Source of the DNA: Opitutia bacterium
GTDB lineage: Bacteria > Verrucomicrobiota > Verrucomicrobiia > Opitutales > UBA953
Assembly: GCA_947460445.1 (NCBI GenBank)
Contig: CANHHS010000023.1
Span: forward strand, 1-14,982
Direction: 5' to 3'
Length of the DNA: 14,982 bases
The notes under the pieces were generated by a model. That model did no database searches. It saw nothing but the letters and a program-made list of their open reading frames with translations, and was not told where the DNA came from. The position numbers were made by a program, and so were the translations under genes. Positions 6,399 to 13,551 of this stretch are shown here, piece by piece. Each line of letters starts with the position of its first letter. Positions within the stretch are counted from its first letter, which is position 1.

Positions 6399-8384
6399 TT
6401 AGCGCGATAAAGTACTGATCGTAAACTTATTCGCAGCCGGATTATACACATAACCCTTAGCCTCAATGGTCAAGATCGTGAATTGGACAGTACCTGTAAA
6501 CGTACTTGGGAGAGCGGTCCCACGCAGCGTAAGCACGCCCTTCCTGTCAGTAATACCTGAGATTGTCGTCGTGACGGGCGACCCCCCCGACGGCGTTGTC
6601 ACTACACTGTAGGTAACTTTGGCAGACGGAATATCCTTTAACTTTTGATCGACAATCAATGCGACCGCTTGGGGTATCACATTTGTCTTACCGGATTTAG
6701 CCCAACTTAGCTTGAGCGATAAAACACTGAGCGCGGGTGTGTTTTTGTTTATTTTAACGGAAACAGTTACCGGAACCGAAGTGGTACCAATGTAGCCGTA
6801 GTTATCTGTAACCTTTAAAACTGCATTATAGGTTCCAACCAAAGCGTAAACATGAACAGGGTTAGCCTCCGTCGAAGTCGCGCCATCGCCAAAATCCCAA
6901 AAGTAACTCGCAATCGTGCCATCGGGATCGTTGGAACCTGATCCAACAAAACTCATCGAAAATGGCGCAGGTCCTGATCCAGCGGACGTACCCACGGCTG
7001 AAGCCACAGGGGGTAAATTACTGAAGGCCGAGGCCACAAATGTCGCATTGAGGGTAAAACGCCCTAACGAACTGTAGTCATTGTAGGCGGCCTGGGCACT
7101 ACCCGTGCCAATGCCATCAACAATGATGTAATAAGTGCCAGCAGGTACGCCTGTCGAAAGCGCAGCGCCCATTTCACTTGTAACAGGCGAAGTTGCAAAA
7201 ATCGTGCCTTCGGCATTCGCCAGAGAAATAGAGAGCTTCAGGTTTGGCGAAAGAGAGGCCACTGCACCGACCAAGTTCAAGGTACCCGCATCTGTAGTGA
7301 TTTTATACCACGCCTTATCCGTCTTATCGACAATCACGCCACCGATTGAAAAACTCGGTTCGACCGCAACAGTTGCAGCACTGGCACTATCGGTACCATG
7401 ATCTGCAGCCAAGCGTGGAGCATACGTAGAGATAATCGCGAGTTCATCTTCAGTATTGTTGGCTAAGGAATACTCACCCTTCGACCATTGGACGACCGCC
7501 CGATCGTAACCGACGCCCATAATCGGTGCCCAATCGGAATGCCCCTCGTAGTATTCAACCCAACCACGACCGGATTGCCCCATATGGTTTAGGCCAACCG
7601 AATGTCCAACTTCGTGTGAAGTCGCTTCAGCTATCCATTTTTCATCATCCGATAGGTCGTCAGAGAAAACAAAAACAGGCGTATCAATCGATGAACCAAA
7701 TGAGCCGACATAAGCGACGCCCCCTGCACCACCACTAAACCACTGACTACTATCACCACCAATCACAGCACGAATACCCCAAGTCGTATCACCGTCACCC
7801 GATTGGCGAATAGCTTCAACGCCAGGGTCTTCGGTGGTCACATCGACGTCAAAGGCTGCATAATCTTCTGCGACACGGCGCCAAATATTCTGGATCATAG
7901 CCTTCTCGGCATTCGAGAAATTCGACGTGTCGCCGTCGATATCTAACGGAGGGGTTGTAAAATCCCTGCCTCCATTATCTGAATCATTCCAATCTGTACC
8001 CGAGGTGGTATGCCCATCACAGTCGAGATAGATAATCCGTGTGGCACCTGGGCGCGTGTGCAGTTTGAAAGTCTGCTCGTAAGGAAAAGCTGCTGTACCT
8101 GTATAATTAGAATTGTCGGGGCCCGTTAATGTACGCGCAGGTGCGGCACATACATAAAGCGATTTGTTCTTCCCATCGATTTTGAGCGCATGGTCGCGAT
8201 CGGCGATACGACGGTACTCTGCACGGTCCATACGAATATGGTCCGCAGCTTTGTCTTTGGTGACTTCGTCTACCGAGTAAGCATCACGTGATTGCCGCTC
8301 AGGCTTTAGCAAAGGATTGGTTGGTCCAGCTACCCCTAGGCCAAAACACGCCCAAGCAAGCACGAAGACAAAGGACCTTTTCAT
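6399..8384 (-). CDS. Secreted zinc metallopeptidase with PKD domain (paralogue 1)
   Basis: 661 residues. Signal peptide at 1-20 (basic MKR, hydrophobic core, VAG). Prodomain-like region to about 105. Catalytic region about 105-330, opening with LHTRPGATRIIYLDCDGH and containing the metzincin zinc motif HEVGHSVGLNH (His257, Glu258, His261, His267) and a candidate Met-turn at Met289 in APIMG. About 345-450 is beta-rich and resembles a PPC-type domain (GTYYIIVDGIGTG). About 458-545 is a PKD domain with PDGTIASYFWDFGDG. The last 115 residues look like an Ig-like or transthyretin-like domain with TDRKGVLTLRG. The enzyme is expected in the periplasm or outside the cell; its substrate is unknown. 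It is the tandem paralogue of the next gene. There is no obvious Shine-Dalgarno sequence at the ATG. Confidence 0.88.
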   Translation of the reverse strand: MKRSFVFVLAWACFGLGVAGPTNPLLKPERQSRDAYSVDEVTKDKAADHIRMDRAEYRRIADRDHALKIDGKNKSLYVCAAPARTLTGPDNSNYTGTAAFPYEQTFKLHTRPGATRIIYLDCDGHTTSGTDWNDSDNGGRDFTTPPLDIDGDTSNFSNAEKAMIQNIWRRVAEDYAAFDVDVTTEDPGVEAIRQSGDGDTTWGIRAVIGGDSSQWFSGGAGGVAYVGSFGSSIDTPVFVFSDDLSDDEKWIAEATSHEVGHSVGLNHMGQSGRGWVEYYEGHSDWAPIMGVGYDRAVVQWSKGEYSLANNTEDELAIISTYAPRLAADHGTDSASAATVAVEPSFSIGGVIVDKTDKAWYKITTDAGTLNLVGAVASLSPNLKLSISLANAEGTIFATSPVTSEMGAALSTGVPAGTYYIIVDGIGTGSAQAAYNDYSSLGRFTLNATFVASAFSNLPPVASAVGTSAGSGPAPFSMSFVGSGSNDPDGTIASYFWDFGDGATSTEANPVHVYALVGTYNAVLKVTDNYGYIGTTSVPVTVSVKINKNTPALSVLSLKLSWAKSGKTNVIPQAVALIVDQKLKDIPSAKVTYSVVTTPSGGSPVTTTISGITDRKGVLTLRGTALPSTFTGTVQFTILTIEAKGYVYNPAANKFTISTLSR

Positions 8385-8424
8385 AGGTAATACTTATCCA
8401 AAAATGAACCCGTAGCAAGTTCCC

Positions 8425-8462
8425 TCATAAAAATGGCCAGCAATTGCTGGCCATTTTTATGA
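8425..8462. terminator. Perfect 38-base palindrome, probable intrinsic terminator
   Basis: A perfect inverted repeat with no mismatch: the core is GGCCAGCAATTGCTGGCC, flanked by AAAAAT on one side and ATTTTT on the other and extended by TCAT/ATGA. It begins 14 bases past the stop of the upstream metallopeptidase gene (minus strand), as expected for a Rho-independent terminator with a U-run on either strand. It would separate the two paralogues into different transcripts, the downstream gene then needing its own promoter in the remaining 40 bases. Confidence 0.85.
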
Positions 8463-8475
8463 AGACTATTTGTTA

Positions 8476-10410
8476 CTAACGGGAAACGCTATCCGTCGTC
8501 TCCACATTAAAGGACGCATCATAAATGCCTCCCGGAAGTGTTAAATTCGTTACCGTAAAGGTAAGCGCACCGCGCGTCAGGGGCGGAATGCGACCTCGAA
8601 GACGGACTTGGCCTTTCTCGTTCGTGCGGCCGATGACGTCACCCTGCCCGATACCTGAAAGTCGACCGTAAACCATGGCATTACTAACGAGCGCGCCCTT
8701 GTCGTCTTTGACAGTGACAAGAATGTCGGCACTCGCACTTGCACCTGATCCGCTAAACCCTGGAACAATAGCGCTGACAAAAATAATGCGGCTGTTGACC
8801 ACTTCGATATCAAGATTGGCGGTACCGGTTAAACCCTGATTATCCGTCACAACCAATGTGACGGGATGAAGCCCTGGGGTCGTAAAGGTGTGTGTTGGAC
8901 TTGCGGTAATCGCAGTCGTTCCATCGTCAAAGGTCCATAGATACTCCACGACAATGCCGTCAGGATCTGAAGACTGCGTGCCATCAAAGCCGACTGTTAG
9001 AGGCGCAGAACCTTTTAACGGAGAAGTGCCAGAAGTCGAAGCGACAGGAGGTTTACTGACCAACGTGCTCGGACGAAGTGTGCCTGTGAGGGTATATCGA
9101 CCGATGCTCGCATATGTGGTGTAACCAGTGGTCGCACTCGTACCCGAAGCCGAAGACTCAATCACGGCATAATACTCACCTTCAGCCAACGGAATCACTA
9201 AGGATGAATCAAGGGCATCAGAAGTACTCGAGCGTGACGGCGCGCTGGTTGCAACAACGCCGCCCGAGCTATCAAGAATCGTTAATCGCGTATCAAGGTT
9301 GGGCGCGTAAGCTGCCACTTTGACATTCAACGTCACAAGACCTGAACCTGTCTTAAATGCGAACCAGTCTTTATCGGTGGAGCTGTTAATGATACCTTGT
9401 TCGAGAACAGTTGTTCCAGAAATCGATTTAGCTCGGACCATATTGTCAGCAATGTCGTCCGTAAGCTTGGAAAGATAGGTACTGATAACGGCGATGTCGT
9501 CCTGGGTGTTACTGGCATTATCATATTCCCCTTTAGACCATTGAGCGACGTTCACGTAGTACCCCACGCCCATGATTGGAGCCCAATTGGCATGACCTCC
9601 ATAGTACTCGGTGCCGTCAGTCTTGCCATCATGACCAAGTCCCAAGGTGTGTCCGACCTCGTGGCTGACAGCTTCCGCTGCACCTTTGTAGCCGCCATTG
9701 AACACCCAGCAAGGCGTGCCATCACCCCATTTGTATGATCCAACGAAAGCAACACCTCCTGAACCTGACTGGAACGAGTTATCTTTGCGCGGTCCAATTC
9801 CCACAATAACCCCGTAAGTATCGTCACCTGAGGAAAGAATCCGGATGGCATCATCCGAAGGAGGCTCGGTGGTTACATCGACATCCCAAACCGCAAAATC
9901 TTCTGCAACAAGTCTCCAGATTTTCTGAATAGTCGAACGTTCGCTATCACTGAAAGTGGCAGGGTCGCCATCCGAGTCGTAAGCGGTAACACCTGTAACA
10001 CTCGGACTACCCCAGCGAGCCTTAGGACCGTCTGGACAGCCATCAAAATCTAGGTAAATTTTCTTCTTCGAACCTGGACGGGAGTGCAGCAGGAAAGTCT
10101 GGTTATAAGGAAACTCCGCAGGATCGGTGTAACTCGCAGGATCTTCACCTGGAATCGTCTTACCAACCACTACCGGGAACCGACAAACGTAGAGCGCGAG
10201 ACCATCGGAACTCACCATGGCATCTTTATCACGGGCAGCGACTTCATTGGTCTGAGCAGTCGTCCAACCCAAGCGCGATGCAACCTTGGCACGCTCGGTC
10301 GGGGATAAATCACGCAAGCTACGCAAAACGGGCGCAGTGGCAGGGGCGGTACCCGCTTGAGCGGTCAAGGCAGCTCCCGTAAACGCCAGAAGGGTGGCTA
10401 GAAAACGCAT
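8476..10410 (-). CDS. Secreted zinc metallopeptidase with PKD domain (paralogue 2)
   Basis: 644 residues, same architecture as its downstream neighbour. Signal peptide at about 1-19 (MRFLATLLAF, AQA cleavage context). Prodomain to about 105; catalytic region opening LHSRPGSKKKIYLDFDG, zinc motif HEVGHTLGLGH (His250, Glu251, His254, His260), candidate Met-turn Met280 in APIMG. Beta-rich region about 335-448 (GEYYAVIESS), PKD domain about 454-538 with PDGIVVEYLWTFDDG, and a C-terminal Ig-like domain 540-644 with VKDDKGALVSNAMV and TNEKGQVRLRG. All catalytic residues are present in both copies, so both may be active. The two are clearly homologous end to end but well diverged, so the duplication is not recent. 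No Shine-Dalgarno sequence is evident. Confidence 0.88.
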   Translation of the reverse strand: MRFLATLLAFTGAALTAQAGTAPATAPVLRSLRDLSPTERAKVASRLGWTTAQTNEVAARDKDAMVSSDGLALYVCRFPVVVGKTIPGEDPASYTDPAEFPYNQTFLLHSRPGSKKKIYLDFDGCPDGPKARWGSPSVTGVTAYDSDGDPATFSDSERSTIQKIWRLVAEDFAVWDVDVTTEPPSDDAIRILSSGDDTYGVIVGIGPRKDNSFQSGSGGVAFVGSYKWGDGTPCWVFNGGYKGAAEAVSHEVGHTLGLGHDGKTDGTEYYGGHANWAPIMGVGYYVNVAQWSKGEYDNASNTQDDIAVISTYLSKLTDDIADNMVRAKSISGTTVLEQGIINSSTDKDWFAFKTGSGLVTLNVKVAAYAPNLDTRLTILDSSGGVVATSAPSRSSTSDALDSSLVIPLAEGEYYAVIESSASGTSATTGYTTYASIGRYTLTGTLRPSTLVSKPPVASTSGTSPLKGSAPLTVGFDGTQSSDPDGIVVEYLWTFDDGTTAITASPTHTFTTPGLHPVTLVVTDNQGLTGTANLDIEVVNSRIIFVSAIVPGFSGSGASASADILVTVKDDKGALVSNAMVYGRLSGIGQGDVIGRTNEKGQVRLRGRIPPLTRGALTFTVTNLTLPGGIYDASFNVETTDSVSR

Positions 10411-10545
10411 GGTAGATTACTGGCTGGATTGAATAAGTGAGACAACCCTCAAAATAACCCCATCTTTAGGGTCTGAAGACAGCCTAAACTGCTCAAATCC
10501 CTCGCTTTACACCGTGCGGAGGCTGTGAATAACAAAGGTAGGAAT
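10411..10545. other. Divergent intergenic region between metallopeptidase and lpxC-fabZ
   Basis: 135 bases between two divergent starts, so it must hold promoters for both directions. I see only weak matches: on the plus strand TTTACA at 10506-10511 could be a -35 element but has no good -10; on the minus strand TTGTCT with AGTAAT 18 bases on would start transcription almost at the ATG. No operator-like inverted repeat or riboswitch fold is apparent. Confidence 0.5.
10536..10543 (+). promoter_or_regulatory. Ribosome binding site deciding the lpxC-fabZ start
   Basis: AGGTAGGA lies just before the ATG at 10546; the AAAGG part ends seven bases before it. An in-frame GTG at 10525 has GGAGG three bases before it, but the ATG start gives the N-terminus MKQQTIEREVSLKG, which aligns with the start of known LpxC proteins, so the ATG is preferred. 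Confidence 0.55.
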
Positions 10546-11880
10546 ATGAAGCAGCAAACCATCGAGCGCGAAGTTTCCCTAAAGGGTAAATCCCTGCATA
10601 CCGGGCAGGACGTCACGCTGACCCTGCGCCCCGGAAACATCGGCACAGGCATCGTCTTCCGTCGCATCGACCTCTTCGGCAAGCCTGAGGTGCGCCCAAG
10701 TTCCGATATGGTTACAGAAGTGGAACGAAAAACCACAGTCTCCTCGGACCATATCAAACTTCACACCATTGAGCATATTCTCTCGGCGCTCACTGGCATG
10801 GGAATCGACAATTGTGTCGTCGAACTCGATGCATCCGAACCACCCATTGTTGATGGTTCAGCTCGGCCGTTCACCACACTCATTCGCCAAGCAGGAATCG
10901 TAACTCAAGATCAGGTCGCAGAAACGTTTACGCTCACTGCTCCAATAACGATTAATGAAGGTAGCCGTTCGATCGTAGCTCTGCCTCATGATGGCTTCCG
11001 GGTAACATGCACATCGGCCGATGACCGCGGAATCCATACGCAGCATCTCACGATTGATTTAGATCCTGAAACCTATGAAGCGCAAATTGCGCCAGCTCGT
11101 ACATTCACGATTTACGAGGACATCGAGGAATTATTGAAAAAAGGTTTAATCCAAGGTGGCTCACTCGACTCAGCCATCGTGCTTAAAGGCGACAAGGTTA
11201 TCACCAAGGAACCTCTGCGTTTTAAGGAAGAACTCGTTCGCCACAAGATCCTCGATATTGTCGGCGACCTCACCCTTGCCGGTGTGCGGATTAAAGCCCA
11301 CATCATCGCCGTCCGTCCTGGCCACTCACTCAACGCCCGTCTGGGTGCAGCCATTCGCAAGCAATGGCAGGAGTCCAAGACCAGCAAAGGAAAGGCGAAG
11401 GCTGTCAGCGTTAGCGTCGACACGCCTGTCGGCAACGAGCTCAATATTCGTCAGATCCTCAATGCGCTACCCCACCGTTACCCTTTCGTGATGGTGGATC
11501 GCGTGCTCAAGCTCGAAGCGGAATCGATTGTAGCGATTAAGAATGTGACAATCAACGAGCCGTATTTCCAAGGACACTTCCCTGGCCAGCCTGTGATGCC
11601 TGGCGTATTACAAGTTGAAGCCATGGCCCAAGTTGCGGGTTTAATCATGCTGAATAAAGTTCAAGCAGGCGACTCGCCGAAAGTCGTCTTCTTCATGAGT
11701 GCAGATAAAGTTAAATTCCGTAAAGCGGTCACCCCAGGTGACACCCTCGAAATCCGTGCGAAGCTTACGAAGATCCGTGGCAAGATTGCCTGTGCGGAAT
11801 GCGAATGCTTAGTTGCGGGCGAAACTGTTTCATCGGCCGACCTCATGTTCACCGTCGCTGACAGCGGCACTGAAGGTTAA
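10546..11880 (+). CDS. lpxC-fabZ: Bifunctional LpxC deacetylase / FabZ dehydratase fusion
   Basis: 444 residues. Residues 1-275 are LpxC (UDP-3-O-acyl-GlcNAc deacetylase, the committed zinc-dependent step of lipid A synthesis): SLHTG at 16-20, HTIEHILSALTGMGIDN with Glu76 and His77, HKILDIVGDL with His233 and Asp237, and RPGHS with His260. A lysine-rich linker at about 276-290 joins residues 295-440, a complete FabZ (3-hydroxyacyl-ACP dehydratase): LPHRYPFVMVDRV, catalytic His344 in FQGHFPGQPVMPG and Glu358 in VLQVEAMAQVAG. The frame is continuous, so the fusion is real. Both parts act on the 3-hydroxyacyl branch between lipid A and phospholipid synthesis. lpxA follows ten bases later. Confidence 0.96.
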   Translation: MKQQTIEREVSLKGKSLHTGQDVTLTLRPGNIGTGIVFRRIDLFGKPEVRPSSDMVTEVERKTTVSSDHIKLHTIEHILSALTGMGIDNCVVELDASEPPIVDGSARPFTTLIRQAGIVTQDQVAETFTLTAPITINEGSRSIVALPHDGFRVTCTSADDRGIHTQHLTIDLDPETYEAQIAPARTFTIYEDIEELLKKGLIQGGSLDSAIVLKGDKVITKEPLRFKEELVRHKILDIVGDLTLAGVRIKAHIIAVRPGHSLNARLGAAIRKQWQESKTSKGKAKAVSVSVDTPVGNELNIRQILNALPHRYPFVMVDRVLKLEAESIVAIKNVTINEPYFQGHFPGQPVMPGVLQVEAMAQVAGLIMLNKVQAGDSPKVVFFMSADKVKFRKAVTPGDTLEIRAKLTKIRGKIACAECECLVAGETVSSADLMFTVADSGTEG

Positions 11881-11890
11881 AAATCCGGGC

Positions 11891-12658
11891 GTGATTCATC
11901 CAACAGCCATCATCGAATCGGGTGCAAAACTCGGTAAGAATGTCAAGGTAGGCGCCTACGCATTTGTCGGCCCTGAAGTCACCTTGGGCGACGGTTGCGT
12001 CCTGCACCATCACGCCTGCGTTGAAGGCTACACGACGCTCGGCGCAAACTGCGAAGTCTTCCCCTTTGCAGTTATTGGTGGTCGCAGCCAAGACCTTAAA
12101 GGCAAGACCGGTCGCCCAGGTTTACGCATTGGCGCACGTAACATGTTCCGCGAATACGTCAGCGTGCACCTTGGCACCCAAGAAGGCGAATGGACAATCT
12201 TGGGCGACGACAACGTACTCTTAGCTTATGCCCATATCGCTCACGACTGCGTCGTCGGCAACCACCTCGTGATGTCGAGTCACTCCGCACTCGGCGGCCA
12301 CGTGCACATCGGCAACAACATCAACATTGGTTGGAGCGCTGGTGTGCATCAATTCTGTCAGGTCGGTGATTATGCCATGGTCGCAGCATGCTCCAAACTT
12401 ACGCAAGACGTCCCGCCGTTCGTTATCGCTGATGGCAATCCTGCTGAAACCAAGATGATCAATAAGGTCGGTCTTTTACGTAACGGTTTCTCCGAAGCTG
12501 AAGTCGACGAAGCCAAGGTACTGCATCGCACTTTCTACCGCGACGGACTTAACGCGACACAAGCACTCGAAAAAGCCAGCACCCTACCCTTCGCCAACGG
12601 AAGAATAGCTAAGAGCTGGTTAAGCTTCGTACGTGAGTCCAAGCGCGGTTTAGCCTAA
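11891..12658 (+). CDS. lpxA: UDP-N-acetylglucosamine acyltransferase LpxA
   Basis: 255 residues with a GTG start at 11891, giving MIHPTAIIESGAKLG, the usual LpxA N-terminus; a farther in-frame ATG at 11813 would read 68 bases into fabZ. It transfers a 3-hydroxyacyl group from ACP to UDP-GlcNAc, the first lipid A step. The left-handed beta helix hexapeptide repeats run through about residue 185 (for example GAKLGKNVKVGAYAFVG). The catalytic His118 is in AHIAHDCVVGN, followed by GVHQFCQVGD and TQDVPPFVIADGNPA, and the C-terminal helical domain ends ESKRGLA. It aligns without gaps to E. coli LpxA (from memory) across residues 118-170. Translation is probably coupled to lpxC-fabZ. Confidence 0.95.
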   Translation: MIHPTAIIESGAKLGKNVKVGAYAFVGPEVTLGDGCVLHHHACVEGYTTLGANCEVFPFAVIGGRSQDLKGKTGRPGLRIGARNMFREYVSVHLGTQEGEWTILGDDNVLLAYAHIAHDCVVGNHLVMSSHSALGGHVHIGNNINIGWSAGVHQFCQVGDYAMVAACSKLTQDVPPFVIADGNPAETKMINKVGLLRNGFSEAEVDEAKVLHRTFYRDGLNATQALEKASTLPFANGRIAKSWLSFVRESKRGLA

Positions 12659-12705
12659 TTCTCTAGGTACTTGCGCTGGTTCCGGCGTCTCTTAAGTTGG
12701 CAAAC

Positions 12706-13485
12706 ATGAAAGCCTTCTTCGTTACTCTATTCGCTTTAGTCGTTTCCAACGGTTCGCTCTCCGCGGCGATCATCGAGAAAGCTTACGAATATCCCTCCGG
12801 AGATGTCGTCTGCGAAGGCTGGCAATGTTACGACGATGCCATTGCTGGCAAACGACCTGGCATTCTGGTTGTACACCAATGGACGGGCATTAGCGACCAT
12901 GAGAAAGAGGCCGCACATAAACTTGCAGCCCTAGGGTACACGGTACTCGTGGCGGATATTTACGGAAAAGGCATTCGCCCACAGCCACCTGCCGCTGGCA
13001 AGGAAGCTGGCAAGTACAAGGGCGACCGCCCCCTCCTGCGCAAACGCGTCAACGATGCACTCAACGCACTTAGCCAAGATGCACGCACGGATAGCTCCAA
13101 GCTCGCTGCCATCGGCTACTGCTTCGGTGGCACCACCGTGATCGAGCTCGCGCGAAGCGGTGCAAACGTCAAAGGCGTGGTCAGTTTCCACGGCGGCCTC
13201 GACTCACCCACACCAAGCGATGGTAAGAACATTAAAGCAAAAGTGCTCGCGTTGCATGGCGCTGACGACCCTTACGTACCCGCCAAAGATGTCGCCGTCT
13301 TCGAAACTGAGATGAAGACCTACAAAGTCGACTACGCCCTGATTCAGTATCCCGGCGCCGTCCACAGCTTCACCCACAAAGCAGCTGGCAACGATAACTC
13401 CAAGGGTGCCGCTTACAATGCCACTGCTGATCGCGACTCGTGGAGTCGGATGGTATCGTTCCTGAAGACAACGCTCAGCCGCTAA
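12706..13485 (+). CDS. Secreted dienelactone hydrolase-family protein
   Basis: 259 residues from the ATG at 12706 (an in-frame TTG at 12697 is less likely). Residues 1-20 form a signal peptide (MKAFFVTLFALVVSNGSLSA), so it is periplasmic or exported, unlike classic cytoplasmic ClcD. The alpha/beta hydrolase fold of the DLH family is shown by ILVVHQWTGISDHEKEAAHKLA, nucleophile Cys139 in GYCFGGT, Asp188 in HGADDPYVP and His220 in PGAVHSF, giving the Cys-Asp-His triad. The substrate is unknown; most DLH-family proteins are not true dienelactone hydrolases. It lies 47 bases after lpxA and may be cotranscribed with it, but the function looks unrelated. A strong terminator follows. Confidence 0.9.
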   Translation: MKAFFVTLFALVVSNGSLSAAIIEKAYEYPSGDVVCEGWQCYDDAIAGKRPGILVVHQWTGISDHEKEAAHKLAALGYTVLVADIYGKGIRPQPPAAGKEAGKYKGDRPLLRKRVNDALNALSQDARTDSSKLAAIGYCFGGTTVIELARSGANVKGVVSFHGGLDSPTPSDGKNIKAKVLALHGADDPYVPAKDVAVFETEMKTYKVDYALIQYPGAVHSFTHKAAGNDNSKGAAYNATADRDSWSRMVSFLKTTLSR

Positions 13486-13501
13486 ACGACGTTCTTAAAA
13501 C

Positions 13502-13533
13502 AAAGAAGCCACGGGGTTAACCGTGGCTTCTTT
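13502..13533. terminator. Bidirectional intrinsic terminator
   Basis: A perfect 13-base-pair stem, AAAGAAGCCACGG and CCGTGGCTTCTTT, around the loop GGTTAA. The A-rich and T-rich outer ends give a short U-run in both directions. It sits between the convergent DLH-family gene (stop at 13485) and the nucleoside phosphorylase gene (stop at 13552), so it should end both transcripts. Confidence 0.88.
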
Positions 13534-13551
13534 AATTCTGTAACGGGCGAC

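Noticed and set aside
6399..10410. The two peptidase genes as one gene split by a frameshift or as a recent duplication
   Set aside because: Each has its own start, signal peptide, full catalytic motif and stop, with a terminator between them, and their sequences have diverged throughout.
11813..11890. Upstream ATG start for lpxA
   Set aside because: It would overlap the end of fabZ by 68 bases and add 26 residues without family counterpart; the GTG at 11891 gives the standard MIHPTA start.
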